Positions 45,092-53,852 of a stretch of DNA of 54,253 nucleotides are shown in pieces; position 1 is the stretch's first letter; the number at the start of each line of letters is the position of its first letter. The stretch comes from Synergistaceae bacterium (GTDB taxonomy: Bacteria > Synergistota > Synergistia > Synergistales > Aminobacteriaceae). The notes beneath the pieces are model-generated. The model was not told the origin of the DNA, did no database searches, and worked only from the letters and a program-made list of their open reading frames with translations. Position numbers and translations under genes: made by a program. The stretch spans positions 1-54,253 of the forward strand of contig JAFSKV010000065.1 in assembly GCA_017448795.1 (NCBI GenBank), written 5' to 3'.

Positions 45092-45861
45092 ACACCCACA
45101 CATGCACGTGGTACATTTCGGACTCGGTGAGTGATGTCCTCGCTCAGGTCATAAAGGACATGGCCGCGGCGTTACGGACTCATTCGCGGAATATCGACCT
45201 CGACGTAATCAGCGCGAAAGAACCCCACAAGGCAGCCTTCGAGAGGGTCAGCAACATTTTCCGCAGGCGTGAGGTCTGGCACTTGTTCGGGCGCGCTCCT
45301 GTCTGGTGGCGGATTGTGAGGATGCATTCACGGACGGTTCACACTCTGCTTGAGCGCGACAACTGGGCGGGATGGCCGACTCGTTTCTTCACTGAGGGCG
45401 CGAAAACGGGCGAGTCTGTGATATTCCCTGTGTTTGACCCGCTGAGTTCGTACAGTGAGGACGGGAAGAAGGCTGTCTTTGTCCGGGACGGGCGCAAAGT
45501 CCCGGAAGGAGACTACGAGGTCGCTGACATAACGGAGCGTCTTCTGAGGCCTGAAGCACTGGGCGGGGTCTACATTGCCAGCGACACCGGGCCGCGTGAG
45601 GCTATGAGGGCAGGTATCTTGACGATGAGGGGGGTTGCTGTAGCGTCGGAGAAGTCCGGGTATCTTGACGAGATTCTTGGGCCTGACGGTTACTTCCTGA
45701 TACGTGATGAGGAAGACCTGCCCCGCATAATCCGGCAGGGACTCGGCGACAAAGGGCGGCATCTGGCCATGTCAGCGCGTCATTTCCTGAAGTCCCGGCG
45801 GTCTCACGAACGCTGCACGGACTCAATCATCAGCCTTTACAGGAAAGTCATAGCCCAATGA
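45088..45861 (+). CDS. Putative GT-B glycosyltransferase-like protein
   Basis: This 257-residue protein has no sharp signature. Its C-terminal part (VYIASDTGPREAMRAGILTMR, then a DEILGPDGYFLIRDEEDLPRII stretch and a basic RHFLKSRRSHE tail) looks like the nucleotide-sugar binding half of GT4-type glycosyltransferases. Its ATG overlaps the tyrS stop, and its end overlaps the following LpxL-like gene, so the three are coupled. Its role next to a lipid A acyltransferase may be in envelope glycan synthesis. The assignment is tentative. Confidence 0.5.
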   Translation: MNTHTCTWYISDSVSDVLAQVIKDMAAALRTHSRNIDLDVISAKEPHKAAFERVSNIFRRREVWHLFGRAPVWWRIVRMHSRTVHTLLERDNWAGWPTRFFTEGAKTGESVIFPVFDPLSSYSEDGKKAVFVRDGRKVPEGDYEVADITERLLRPEALGGVYIASDTGPREAMRAGILTMRGVAVASEKSGYLDEILGPDGYFLIRDEEDLPRIIRQGLGDKGRHLAMSARHFLKSRRSHERCTDSIISLYRKVIAQ

Positions 45862-46724
45862 GCAGGCTGGCAGTGCACGCAATAGACATCTTCCGCCATC
45901 TCGCTGACACAGGGACAAGGGGGCGCATCACGCAGAAATTTCTTGCCGGACTCCTGAGACTGATTCACCCCCGCGCAAAAGTAGCCGACGAGAATTTAGC
46001 CCTCGTTTATCCGCAAAGTCCCCGGCAGTGGCGCAAGGACATCCGCACGGCCATGTATGACAATCTCGCTTGGACAATAACGGAGATACTCGCCCTACAG
46101 CGCAGCCCAAGGCAGATATTCGGCTGGGTCAAAAACGTGAAGAACATTGAGCTTGCTGACAGGCTGATTGACGCGGGGAAGGGGGCTGTCTTTATGTCGG
46201 GGCATTTCGGGAACTGGGAGATTATGGCCTCGTGGTACGCACAGTACGTGAAGAAGCGCGGTCATCAGATGTACGTTGTAGCGCAGGGCATCCATGACAG
46301 GGACATATCAGCCTACATTGACGGACTCCGCCGGAACATGGGGGTTGAGACTCTGCCGTCAGATTACTCAGTGCAGAAATACGCCCGACTCCTCAAGGAA
46401 GGGAATCACATAGCCCTCCTGAATGACGTAGCAGGAACGGGGAAAATGATTGTGCCTTTCATGGGACATGACGCAACGAACATGCCCGGCCCGGCAATCA
46501 TGGCCATGTTAGCGGGAGTGCCTATAATCCCGGTCTGCATGTACAGGAACGCGCCGTTTGAGCATGAGCTTGAGTTTTTCCCGCCCGTTGAGATGCCGGA
46601 TGTGAGCCTGCCGCGTGAAGAGAGACTCCGCCGGATAATCAGTGAGTGCAACGGGGCAATAGGGAGATTCATACGCAGGAGGCCGGAATTATGGTTCTGG
46701 CTGCACAAAAGATGGAGGCCATGA
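45858..46724 (+). CDS. lpxL: Lipid A late acyltransferase, LpxL/HtrB family
   Basis: This 288-residue protein belongs to the lysophospholipid acyltransferase family of lipid A late acyltransferases. The catalytic HFGNWEIMASW motif lies near residue 115, with the structural motif LLNDVAGTGKMIVPFMGHDA near 190 and a following VPIIPVCMYRN segment. It adds a secondary acyl chain to lipid A at the inner membrane. With lptC and lptD it indicates a diderm LPS-bearing cell. It starts inside the end of the glycosyltransferase-like gene. Confidence 0.88.
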   Translation: MSRLAVHAIDIFRHLADTGTRGRITQKFLAGLLRLIHPRAKVADENLALVYPQSPRQWRKDIRTAMYDNLAWTITEILALQRSPRQIFGWVKNVKNIELADRLIDAGKGAVFMSGHFGNWEIMASWYAQYVKKRGHQMYVVAQGIHDRDISAYIDGLRRNMGVETLPSDYSVQKYARLLKEGNHIALLNDVAGTGKMIVPFMGHDATNMPGPAIMAMLAGVPIIPVCMYRNAPFEHELEFFPPVEMPDVSLPREERLRRIISECNGAIGRFIRRRPELWFWLHKRWRP

Positions 46725-46727
46725 AGA

Positions 46728-47102
46728 ATGTTACTGTGCAAGGATTTCACGTTTGATGCGGCTCATAACTTGGTGAACTATCACGGCAAGTGCGAGCGTC
46801 TTCACGGACACACGTACAGGCTTCGTGTAGTGCTTGAGGGAGTCCCGGACGCTGAGGGGATGATTATGGACTTCATAGAGCTGAAGGCAATCGTGAGGGA
46901 GCGTGTTTTGTCCCGGCTTGACCACGCTTATATCAACGACATAATCCCCCAGCCCAGCGCGGAGAATATAGCCCTGTGGATTTGGGGGGAGCTTGAAGGC
47001 CATGTTAGCCGGGAGAACTGCGGGCTGTATGAAGTCCACGTGTGGGAGACAGAAGACAGCCGGGTGATACTCAGAAGGGAGGATATGACGTGCCGGAAAT
47101 AG
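46728..47102 (+). CDS. queD: 6-carboxy-tetrahydropterin synthase QueD
   Basis: This 124-residue protein is a QueD/PTPS-type enzyme that makes 6-carboxytetrahydropterin for queuosine (preQ0) synthesis. FTFDAAHNL has the first zinc His, CERLHGHTYRL has the catalytic Cys and the other zinc His residues, and MDFIELKAIV and LDHAYIN complete the signature. GGAGG lies nine bases before the ATG. A DUF4160 gene and a DUF2442 gene separate it from folE2, the GTP cyclohydrolase that would supply its substrate. Confidence 0.92.
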   Translation: MLLCKDFTFDAAHNLVNYHGKCERLHGHTYRLRVVLEGVPDAEGMIMDFIELKAIVRERVLSRLDHAYINDIIPQPSAENIALWIWGELEGHVSRENCGLYEVHVWETEDSRVILRREDMTCRK

Positions 47103-47344
47103 CGAGGTTTTACGGGCTAATCATCAAGATGTACTTCATGCAGAGCGAACATAACCCGCCGCATTTTCACGCGCTGTACGGCGAATACATGGGGGAATTT
47201 GACATTAACACACTGGAGATGCTCAGGGGAGATTTGCCGCCGCGGGCCGTGAACATAGTCCGGGAATGGGCGGGGCTTCATCAGTCAGAGCTGCGCGAAA
47301 TGTGGGACTCCCAGAAGATTCGCAGGCTTCCTCCGCTGGATTAA
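47090..47344 (+). CDS. DUF4160 protein
   Basis: This 84-residue protein matches DUF4160: VPEIARFYGLIIKMYF, HNPPHFHALYGEYMGEFDI and AVNIVREWAGLHQSELREMW are the family pattern. The GTG at 47090 is preferred as GGGAGG lies seven bases upstream, and it lies within the last codons of queD. DUF4160 genes are typically paired with DUF2442, as here, and such small two-gene pairs are suspected to be toxin-antitoxin-like. That function is inferred only. Confidence 0.82.
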   Translation: MPEIARFYGLIIKMYFMQSEHNPPHFHALYGEYMGEFDINTLEMLRGDLPPRAVNIVREWAGLHQSELREMWDSQKIRRLPPLD

Positions 47345-47348
47345 TGTC

Positions 47349-47603
47349 ATGGAATTTCACAGGCTGAAGAATATTACCCCGCTTCCTGATTTCGTGCTTA
47401 GGGCGGAATTTCTTGACGGCTCGCGGAGAATCTATGACGTTAAGCCGCTCATGAAGAAAATCCCCGTGTTTCAGATGTTGGAATATGTTCACGGACTCTT
47501 CGGGCAGGTCAGGGTTGACACAGGAGGCTGCGGGATAATCTGGAACGACGAAATCGACATAAGCAGTGATGAGATATACGAGAACGGAATGATAACCCAA
47601 TGA
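47349..47603 (+). CDS. DUF2442 protein
   Basis: This 84-residue protein has the DUF2442 pattern: LPDFVLRAEFLDGSRRIYDVKPLM near the start, FQMLEYVHGLFGQVRVDTGGCGIIWNDEIDI, and an acidic C-terminus. It starts four bases after the DUF4160 gene and overlaps folE2 by four bases, so all are likely co-transcribed. The biochemical function is unknown. See the DUF4160 entry for the paired context. Confidence 0.82.
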   Translation: MEFHRLKNITPLPDFVLRAEFLDGSRRIYDVKPLMKKIPVFQMLEYVHGLFGQVRVDTGGCGIIWNDEIDISSDEIYENGMITQ

Positions 47604-48370
47604 AGGACGTACAGAAAGAATATGACCCCCGCAACATCCAGATAGACCGCGTAGGAGTCCGCAACGTCAACTACCCAATAACAGCCCTATACCATGACGG
47701 CGGGACACAAAGCACAATCGCCCAAATCTCAATGAGTGTCATGCTCCCCCGCGAATACAGAGGAACACACATGAGCCGCTTCATCGAAACGCTTGAAGAA
47801 TACCGCGGCCGGGTAACCCCCCACAACCTTGAGGGCTTCACGCGCAGGCTGTGCGAGAAACTCAGCGCGTCAGAAAGCTCCGTGCGCTTCCTCTTCCCCT
47901 ACTATTTCCGCAAGAAAGCCCCCGTCTCCGGGATTGAGAGCTTCAGCAAGTGCGACATTGACCTTCAGGCAAATTACAGCGCGGGGAATTTCGACATGGT
48001 TACAGGGCTTGCGCTTGATGTTCAGACTTTATGCCCATGCTCAAAGGAAATCTCACGTTACGGAGCGCACAACCAACGGGCTACTGTCTCACTCAGCGTA
48101 AAGTGCAGGGGACTCGTGTGGTTCGAGGAGCTGATAGCAATGATAGAAAACGCGTCATCATCTCCGCTTTACACGCTATTGAAACGAGAGGATGAGAAAT
48201 TCATCACGGAACACTCCTACGAGAATCCCCGCTTTGTCGAGGATGTTATACGGGAGCTTGCCACCAGGCTTGACGCTGACGGGCGGATAACGTGGTACAG
48301 GGCGGGTGTTGAGAGCTTCGAGAGCATCCACGGGCATAACGCCTTCGCCGAGATTGAGCGCGCGAAATGA
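47600..48370 (+). CDS. folE2: GTP cyclohydrolase I type IB
   Basis: This 256-residue enzyme is FolE2, the metal-flexible GTP cyclohydrolase that makes dihydroneopterin triphosphate. Motifs are VGVRNVNYPI, HMSRFIETLEEY, and the catalytic Cys in LCPCSKEISRYGAHNQRA near residue 145. The product feeds queuosine (through QueD upstream) and folate. FolE2 often replaces FolE under zinc limitation, but no zinc-responsive site is seen here. It is coupled to DUF2442 and to the following envelope gene by short overlaps. Confidence 0.94.
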   Translation: MKDVQKEYDPRNIQIDRVGVRNVNYPITALYHDGGTQSTIAQISMSVMLPREYRGTHMSRFIETLEEYRGRVTPHNLEGFTRRLCEKLSASESSVRFLFPYYFRKKAPVSGIESFSKCDIDLQANYSAGNFDMVTGLALDVQTLCPCSKEISRYGAHNQRATVSLSVKCRGLVWFEELIAMIENASSSPLYTLLKREDEKFITEHSYENPRFVEDVIRELATRLDADGRITWYRAGVESFESIHGHNAFAEIERAK

Positions 48371-49299
48371 GCCGCAGAAGGAAACGCAGGGGGCTTCCCC
48401 AGAGGCTGCTGTACTACTCCCTCCTCCTGTTCATATTCATCATGGCCTACAGGCTCTACCGCTCATGGTATGACGAATACGCCAGCTCGCACCCCAAAAT
48501 CATCGAGGCAGTAACGACAAACTACAGGGAGGAGCAGCCCCTCGACGGAATATTGCTGTGGGACGAGCAGCTTATCCACGCGACCCAGGACGGAATACTC
48601 ACCTACCCGTCCCCCCGCCCGCGTATGGCAGCAAAGGGTGAAATTCTCGCGGCGTTGGACGGCTCACCGGTACATGCGCCTTACCCGGCATACTTTTACC
48701 CCGCTCTTGACGGCCAAGAAGGAAGCTGGGTTTACTCTAGGCTGTGGCCTGATTTCGCACCTTTCCCGGAATTCCAAGACGCAAGCCTCATAGAGAACGG
48801 CACAATGATGCGCAGAGGCGAGCCGATCGGGAAATTAGTCCCCCAGCCCCAGACCCTCAGGTGCATAGCCTACCTGGACTCCACGCCGTCGCTTGAGCGC
48901 GCTCTCAGGAACAAGAGCAGCCCCACAGTCAGAATACGCACAGAGCAGGGGGGCAAGGAACGCAAGGCCGAGGTTGTGGCGGTGAAGTCCTCGGCGCAGA
49001 AGCTCAAGGTCTACCTGAGACTGCCTTTCTTCCCGCCCGGGCTGCTGAGGTCAAGGAGATTCACGGCAAGCGTTGTTACAGATGTGCAGAAGGGCATCAT
49101 GGTTCCTGACTCGGCTGTGATAACACGCGACGGGAAAAACAAGGTCTTCATCCTCCAGGGAAATACCCCTGTGCTTCATGACATTGAAGGCTTCCCTGCC
49201 GATGAGCATAATTTCTTCATTGAGCAGGGAGTCAGGCACGGCGACAAGCTCATTCTAGACGCAAATACAATCAAGGACGAAAACGGAAGGATATGGTAA
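48367..49299 (+). CDS. HlyD-like membrane protein of the division gene cluster
   Basis: This 310-residue protein has one N-terminal membrane helix (LLYYSLLLFIFIMAYRLYRS) and a beta-rich outer part that resembles HlyD-type adaptor proteins (RCIAYLDSTPSLERAL, MVPDSAVITRDGKNKVFIL). It sits directly before yggS and sepF, a place often filled by a HlyD-like protein in Firmicutes division clusters. A role in the envelope is likely but unproven. The ATG overlaps the folE2 stop. Confidence 0.7.
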   Translation: MSRRRKRRGLPQRLLYYSLLLFIFIMAYRLYRSWYDEYASSHPKIIEAVTTNYREEQPLDGILLWDEQLIHATQDGILTYPSPRPRMAAKGEILAALDGSPVHAPYPAYFYPALDGQEGSWVYSRLWPDFAPFPEFQDASLIENGTMMRRGEPIGKLVPQPQTLRCIAYLDSTPSLERALRNKSSPTVRIRTEQGGKERKAEVVAVKSSAQKLKVYLRLPFFPPGLLRSRRFTASVVTDVQKGIMVPDSAVITRDGKNKVFILQGNTPVLHDIEGFPADEHNFFIEQGVRHGDKLILDANTIKDENGRIW

Positions 49300-49301
49300 C
49301 A

Positions 49302-49985
49302 ATGAACGCAGAAGAAATCCGTGAACGAATAGACTCGGCCATGACAAAAGCAGGACGGAATGACCGCGTGAGCTTCGTAGCAGTCAGCAAGACAAGAACA
49401 GTCAGCGAGATGAAGGAGGCCGAACGCATCCCTTGGGTTGACTTCTTCGGGGAAAACAGAGTCCAAGAAGGCGAAGCCAAACGCAGGGCTTACGGAACTT
49501 CCCGGATTCCCTGGCGGCTCATAGGACACCTTCAGGCCAATAAAGCACGCAAGGCCGTCGAAATTTTCGACACTATAGACAGCGTAGACAGTGCGGACTT
49601 GGCCCGGAGGCTCGGCAGAATCGCGGGGGAAATGAAGCGAGTTGTCCCCGTGCTGATCGAGGTGAACACGTCAGGCGAAGACAGCAAGTCAGGCGTTTAC
49701 CCGGAGAAATTCCCGGAGCTTCTTGACGAGGTTATGACGCTGGAAAATCTCAGGCTTGAAGGATTGATGACAGTCGGGCCTATAACGGATGACGAGGGGG
49801 AAATACGCCGGGCATTCTCGCACCTGCGCGGGCTGAAAGAGTCAGCAGTAACGAAAACGGGACTCACACTGCCTGTGCTGTCTATGGGGATGAGTGATGA
49901 TTTTGAGCCTGCGATACTTGAGGGAAGCACGATGATTCGTATAGGGACGCTTCTTTTTGGGCCGAGGGATTACAGCAAACACTAG
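49302..49985 (+). CDS. yggS: YggS-family PLP homeostasis protein
   Basis: This 227-residue protein is a PLP-binding TIM-barrel protein of the YggS/PROSC family, which buffers pyridoxal phosphate in the cytoplasm. The PLP lysine is in VSFVAVSKTRTV near residue 30, with GENRVQEGEAK, WRLIGHLQANKAR and SMGMSDDFEPAILEGSTMIRIG. The ATG at 49302 is preferred to the one at 49293, as AAGGA lies at a better distance. It precedes sepF as in many Gram-positive bacteria. Confidence 0.93.
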   Translation: MNAEEIRERIDSAMTKAGRNDRVSFVAVSKTRTVSEMKEAERIPWVDFFGENRVQEGEAKRRAYGTSRIPWRLIGHLQANKARKAVEIFDTIDSVDSADLARRLGRIAGEMKRVVPVLIEVNTSGEDSKSGVYPEKFPELLDEVMTLENLRLEGLMTVGPITDDEGEIRRAFSHLRGLKESAVTKTGLTLPVLSMGMSDDFEPAILEGSTMIRIGTLLFGPRDYSKH

Positions 49986-49997
49986 CCGCTGTTTTTA

Positions 49998-50006
49998 TGG
50001 TATATT
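49998..50006 (+). promoter_or_regulatory. sepF extended -10 promoter candidate
   Basis: TGGTATATT is an extended -10 element (TATATT at 50001-50006) in the gap between yggS and sepF. It would give a leader of about 40 bases. Confidence 0.4.
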
Positions 50007-50049
50007 TAGCGTATTCACAACTGCATAATTTTACGGGAGGTTGTTAGCC

Positions 50050-50463
50050 TTGAACTTGATGAAATTCTTTGGGTTCGAGAATGACGAGGACGACTACGAC
50101 GACAGCGAAGACTATTCGGAAGAAAGACGCAAGAAGCCTTCACGCAAGGAAAATTCTTCACGCCCCTCATCAGCAGGCTCCGGCAGCGCGTCCGGGAAAC
50201 TGATACTCTTCAACGGCGTTGCTTCAGACAGTGAGAAGAAGAAGCTCCGTGCTGCCTTCAACAGCGGCGCGATGATTCTTGTTGATCTTCACGAGCTGAA
50301 CCAGCGCGAATTTGACGAGGAAGGAAAAGAGTTCGTTACCTTCATGGGCGGGCTTGCATATGCGCACGAGGGGGAAATGAAGTTCATTGAGCCTGCGCAG
50401 TATATCTTCACGCCTAGGGCAGGAATGTTTGAGACATGGCCGGAAGAGGAGGCGCATGAATGA
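50050..50463 (+). CDS. sepF: Cell division protein SepF
   Basis: This 137-residue protein has a membrane-binding start (MNLMKFFGF), a low-complexity acidic then Lys/Arg/Ser-rich linker, and a C-terminal SepF domain (ILFNGVASDSEKKKLRAAFNSGAMILVDLHEL, FVTFMGGLAYAHEGEMKFI). SepF anchors FtsZ filaments to the membrane at the septum. The TTG at 50050 follows GGGAGG by nine bases. SepF is typical of Gram-positive lineages, but here it is next to divIVA in a diderm. The divIVA start overlaps its stop. Confidence 0.9.
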   Translation: MNLMKFFGFENDEDDYDDSEDYSEERRKKPSRKENSSRPSSAGSGSASGKLILFNGVASDSEKKKLRAAFNSGAMILVDLHELNQREFDEEGKEFVTFMGGLAYAHEGEMKFIEPAQYIFTPRAGMFETWPEEEAHE

Positions 50464-51269
50464 GCGATCTTCTCACAGCAAAAGATGTCGAGGTCAAAAT
50501 CTTCAAGAAGGTGCGCTTCGGGGGCTACTCAGTCCCGGAAGTCGAGGATTTCCTGAACCAGGTGGCCGACGATCTGGAAGCCTATGTTACCCAGCTTGAC
50601 GAGAAGGAAGCAAGAATACAGGAGCTTGAGTCTTTCGTGAAGAAGCAGGAGTCCATGACCGACGCAATCAAGGACGCGCTCATACAGGCACGCAAAGCCG
50701 CCAAGGACATGGAGGAGCAGGCACGAACCCAGACCGAGAAGATACTTGCCGACGCTGACGAGGAAGCCAGGCAGCATGTAGCGGAAGCGGACGGGCTTGT
50801 TCAGGCTAGGCTTGACGAGGCAGAGCGCAAAGCCAACGACATAATAGCCCAGGCAAGAATCACGGCCAACGAAATCACCCAGTCATCCCAAGACAGGCGC
50901 GCCAAGGCAGAGCACTCGCTTTCCAGCATAGAGCAGGAGATAGAGGCAAGAAGGCGGGAAGCTGAAGCTCAGGCAGAAGAAATCATTTCGTCAGCAAAAA
51001 ACGAGGCCATGAAGCTCCTTGATGACGCGGAACTTGAAGCATCACACCATGAAGGGCAGATGCGCTACCTGACTCAGCAGAAGCAGCAGTTCCTGAAAGA
51101 CGCGTATTCGCTCCTTATTGATTTCGGGAAGATCATTGACCGCGCGCAGGAAGACATTGACGCGGAGCTTGCCTCAGGACCGCAGGAGCATTACGGCGGA
51201 GACGAATCCCTTCCCGTCCGGGAACAGCCCCAAGAGTCCGCGGATGACATTCCAGACCAAGAAGAATAA
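50460..51269 (+). CDS. divIVA: DivIVA-family protein
   Basis: This 269-residue protein has the DivIVA N-terminal lipid-binding domain (FKKVRFGGYSVPEVEDFLNQVADDLEAY) followed by a long coiled coil, rich in Glu, Lys, Ala and Gln to about residue 215, and an acidic tail. DivIVA marks poles and septa and recruits partners in growth or division. It overlaps sepF by four bases and recG by 26. As a whole the block resembles the sepF-divIVA region of Firmicutes. Confidence 0.9.
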   Translation: MSDLLTAKDVEVKIFKKVRFGGYSVPEVEDFLNQVADDLEAYVTQLDEKEARIQELESFVKKQESMTDAIKDALIQARKAAKDMEEQARTQTEKILADADEEARQHVAEADGLVQARLDEAERKANDIIAQARITANEITQSSQDRRAKAEHSLSSIEQEIEARRREAEAQAEEIISSAKNEAMKLLDDAELEASHHEGQMRYLTQQKQQFLKDAYSLLIDFGKIIDRAQEDIDAELASGPQEHYGGDESLPVREQPQESADDIPDQEE

Positions 51270-53310
51270 TGCCCGCCTGAACTCTCCTGTGACAGCCCTC
51301 CCAGGAGTCGGCTCAAAGAAAGCACAAGCACTAGGCAGGCTCGGCGCGTTCACCCTTGAGGATCTCCTGTACCTTATGCCAAGACGCTACGAGGACAGGA
51401 GATTCCCCAAGCCATTGGCCGACCTTCAGCCGGGAAACACCGAGTGCGCAACAGCATATGTCGCGGAAATCGCGGAGAACAACGGAAGGACTGAGGCAAT
51501 AATCACGGACGACTCAGGGTCAGCGCGTGTTGTGTGGTTCACAGAGAGAATAGCCGGGTTCGTCAGAAAAGGTATGAGGCTCGCTCTTTACGGCCCGGTA
51601 GGCAATTACTACATTGAGCCGCAATTCACACATCCTGAGTTCGAGATTCTTAGACAAGGCAAACCCCCTTCACTCATAGGCCGAATATTTCCCATTTATC
51701 CCGGAACTGCTGACCTTACACAGCGGGCAATCAAGAAATTTGTTGACACAGCTCTTGAGACTTATGCTGACACACTGCTTGCTGACTTCCTGCCCTCAAG
51801 GATATTGACGCGCTACAAGATGATGAGCCTGAAAGAAGCCCTCTTGACAGTGCACAACCCCCCCGATGAAAAGCAGTTCATACGCGCAAGAAACAGGCTG
51901 TCCTTTGATGAGCTGTTCCTATTGCAGGCGGGTGTAATCATGAGGAGGCGGGCATTCACCGGGAAATACCGCGCAAATATTCTCAGGCCGGGAAAAATTT
52001 TCTCTGAGTTCACGGAGAGCTTGCCCTTCAGGATGACTGACTCACAGAGGGCAGCGGCCTATGAGATTCTCGACGACATGGAGAAGCCCTGCCCTATGAA
52101 CAGGCTGCTTCAGGGTGATGTAGGCTCCGGGAAAACCCTCGTGGCAATCCTCGCAATGTTAGCGGCGTGTGATTCTGGCGTTCAGTCAGCATTCATGGCA
52201 CCGACGGAAATTCTTGCGCAGCAGCACTACATGAACCTGACGAAATTTCTTGCGCCCCTCGGTGTGAATACAGCACTCCTCACAGGAAGCCTCAGAGCCT
52301 CAGAACGCCGGGAGATTCTTGACGGTCTTGCTGACGGGAGAATAGATATAGCTGTTGGGACTCATGCCCTGTTTTCGGAGGGGGTAACGTTCAGGAATCT
52401 TGCGCTGGCTGTGATAGATGAGCAGCACAGATTCGGGGTGTTACAGCGCGGGAATCTCACAGCAAAAGCCGACTCCCCCCACGTTCTGGCCATGACAGCG
52501 ACACCGATTCCCCGTACCCTCGTCATGTCTATATACGGCGATCTTGAAGTCTCAACCCTCAATGAGATGCCCAAGGGACGCAAGCCAATCATCACAGCTT
52601 CCCTCACTCACTCACAGCAAAAGAAGGTTTACGGGATGATACGCGATGAAGTCGGCAAAGGTCATCAAGTCTACTGGGTATGCCCCGTTATCTCTGAGAG
52701 TGAGCGCGAGCTCGCCAGCGTTTCGGCGGCATATGACACGCTCACGTCTGCAATGCCTGAGATGAGGGCGGCAATCCTTCACGGACAGCTCCCAATCGAC
52801 GAGAAAGCGCGGGTAATGCGTGATTTCAGCGCGGGGAATGTCGATATTCTCGTGGCTACAACTGTGATTGAGGTCGGTGTTGACGTTCCTAACGCGACAA
52901 TGATTGTGATACAGGACGCGGGGCAGTTCGGCTTGTCTCAGCTTCATCAGCTAAGGGGGCGTGTTGGCCGCGGGGATGCTCAGAGTTTTTGTGTGTTACT
53001 GGAGAACAAGGGCATCACTGATTCGGGGCGTGAAAGGATTGCGGCGATGTGTGAGACTTCTGACGGCTTCGAGCTTTCGGAGCGTGATTTGATACAGCGC
53101 GGGCCGGGGGAAATCTGCGGGACTCATCAGCATGGTGTTACGGATTTCCGTGTTGCTGACTTGGTGAGGGACGAGAAGATTCTCACTCTTGCGCGGAATG
53201 AGGCCAGAGGGTTGCTTGATGATGACCCGGATTTGAGGGATGAGCCGGGCTTGAGGCGGGAAATCTTGCGCCGTCTCGGCGGAGTCCTGGAATTGGCGGC
53301 GGTGTCATGA
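51244..53310 (+). CDS. recG: ATP-dependent DNA helicase RecG
   Basis: This 688-residue helicase remodels stalled replication forks and branched DNA. It has a wedge domain (ALPGVGSKKAQALGRLGAFTLEDLLYLMPRRYEDRR), Walker A as LQGDVGSGKT near residue 290, Walker B as VIDEQHRFGVLQR near residue 392, and the C-terminal TTVIEVGVDVPNATMIVI and LRGRVGRGD motifs. The ATG at 51244 gives the normal RecG length. The longer frame upstream lies within divIVA. recX follows with a four-base overlap. Confidence 0.95.
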   Translation: MTFQTKKNNARLNSPVTALPGVGSKKAQALGRLGAFTLEDLLYLMPRRYEDRRFPKPLADLQPGNTECATAYVAEIAENNGRTEAIITDDSGSARVVWFTERIAGFVRKGMRLALYGPVGNYYIEPQFTHPEFEILRQGKPPSLIGRIFPIYPGTADLTQRAIKKFVDTALETYADTLLADFLPSRILTRYKMMSLKEALLTVHNPPDEKQFIRARNRLSFDELFLLQAGVIMRRRAFTGKYRANILRPGKIFSEFTESLPFRMTDSQRAAAYEILDDMEKPCPMNRLLQGDVGSGKTLVAILAMLAACDSGVQSAFMAPTEILAQQHYMNLTKFLAPLGVNTALLTGSLRASERREILDGLADGRIDIAVGTHALFSEGVTFRNLALAVIDEQHRFGVLQRGNLTAKADSPHVLAMTATPIPRTLVMSIYGDLEVSTLNEMPKGRKPIITASLTHSQQKKVYGMIRDEVGKGHQVYWVCPVISESERELASVSAAYDTLTSAMPEMRAAILHGQLPIDEKARVMRDFSAGNVDILVATTVIEVGVDVPNATMIVIQDAGQFGLSQLHQLRGRVGRGDAQSFCVLLENKGITDSGRERIAAMCETSDGFELSERDLIQRGPGEICGTHQHGVTDFRVADLVRDEKILTLARNEARGLLDDDPDLRDEPGLRREILRRLGGVLELAAVS

Positions 53311-53732
53311 GGGACTGGAGAGAGCTTGTGCCCCCGGATGAGGATGCGCGGGGAAAATTCTTCGCCCACCTTCTGCGCAAGACCTGCACCCGTCAGCAGG
53401 CAAAAGAATACCTGTCGTGCATGAAGTTTCCTGAGTCGCTCCTGAATGAGGCTGAGGACGCGGGGCTGGTTGACGATCTGGCGTATGCGAGGCTTTTTGC
53501 GGACGGCCATGCTTCTTGGGGGAACGCTAAGATTTCGCATGAGCTGGCCATGAGGGGAGTATCGCGGGAAAATGTGAGGCTTGCTCTTGATGAGATTGCT
53601 GACGAGGCGGACAGGGCGCGGGAGATTGCGGAGGGGCTGAGGCGTTCAGGGCTTGAGGAACGGAAGATACGGGCGCGGTTAATGTCGCGGGGGTTTTCCG
53701 GGCGTTCGGTGAGCGAGGCGGTGAGGGAATGA
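53307..53732 (+). CDS. recX: RecA regulator RecX
   Basis: This 141-residue, helical, charged protein matches RecX. It has the repeated three-helix units with LLNEAEDAGLVDDLAYARLFADGHA, KISHELAMRGVSRENVRLAL and KIRARLMSRGFSGRSVSEAV. RecX inhibits RecA filaments. It overlaps recG by four bases. recA is not in this window. It is somewhat short, as RecX is often 150-200 residues. Confidence 0.87.
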   Translation: MRDWRELVPPDEDARGKFFAHLLRKTCTRQQAKEYLSCMKFPESLLNEAEDAGLVDDLAYARLFADGHASWGNAKISHELAMRGVSRENVRLALDEIADEADRAREIAEGLRRSGLEERKIRARLMSRGFSGRSVSEAVRE

Positions 53733-53742
53733 CGGCCATGTT

Positions 53743-53771
53743 TTGACGGGAAAAGTATTCCGTGCTATCAT
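53743..53771 (+). promoter_or_regulatory. Sigma-70 promoter upstream of the final surface-protein gene
   Basis: TTGACG (53743-53748) and TATCAT (53766-53771) are 17 bases apart, with five of six and four to five of six consensus matches. The start point is near 53778, giving a leader of about 230 bases to the gene at 54009 that contains the 13-C tract. A further TATAAT at 53909-53914 has no -35. Confidence 0.55.
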
Positions 53772-53839
53772 CCTCAAAATCCAGCGAGGCAGGCAGCAAT
53801 GTTATGATGATTCCCAGAAGTCCACAAAAATATTTTGCG

Positions 53840-53852
53840 CCCCCCCCCCCCC
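53840..53852 (+). repeat. Homopolymer tract of 13 C
   Basis: Thirteen C in a row lie in the 276-base gap between recX and the next gene, in the predicted leader. Such tracts change length easily by slippage. A short frame from the ATG at 53803-53806 (MMIPRSPQKYF) crosses the tract and ends soon after it. A length change of one would extend or end it at other codons. The tract could switch a small peptide or the leader structure. The rest of the gap, apart from the promoter, shows nothing recognisable. Confidence 0.8.
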
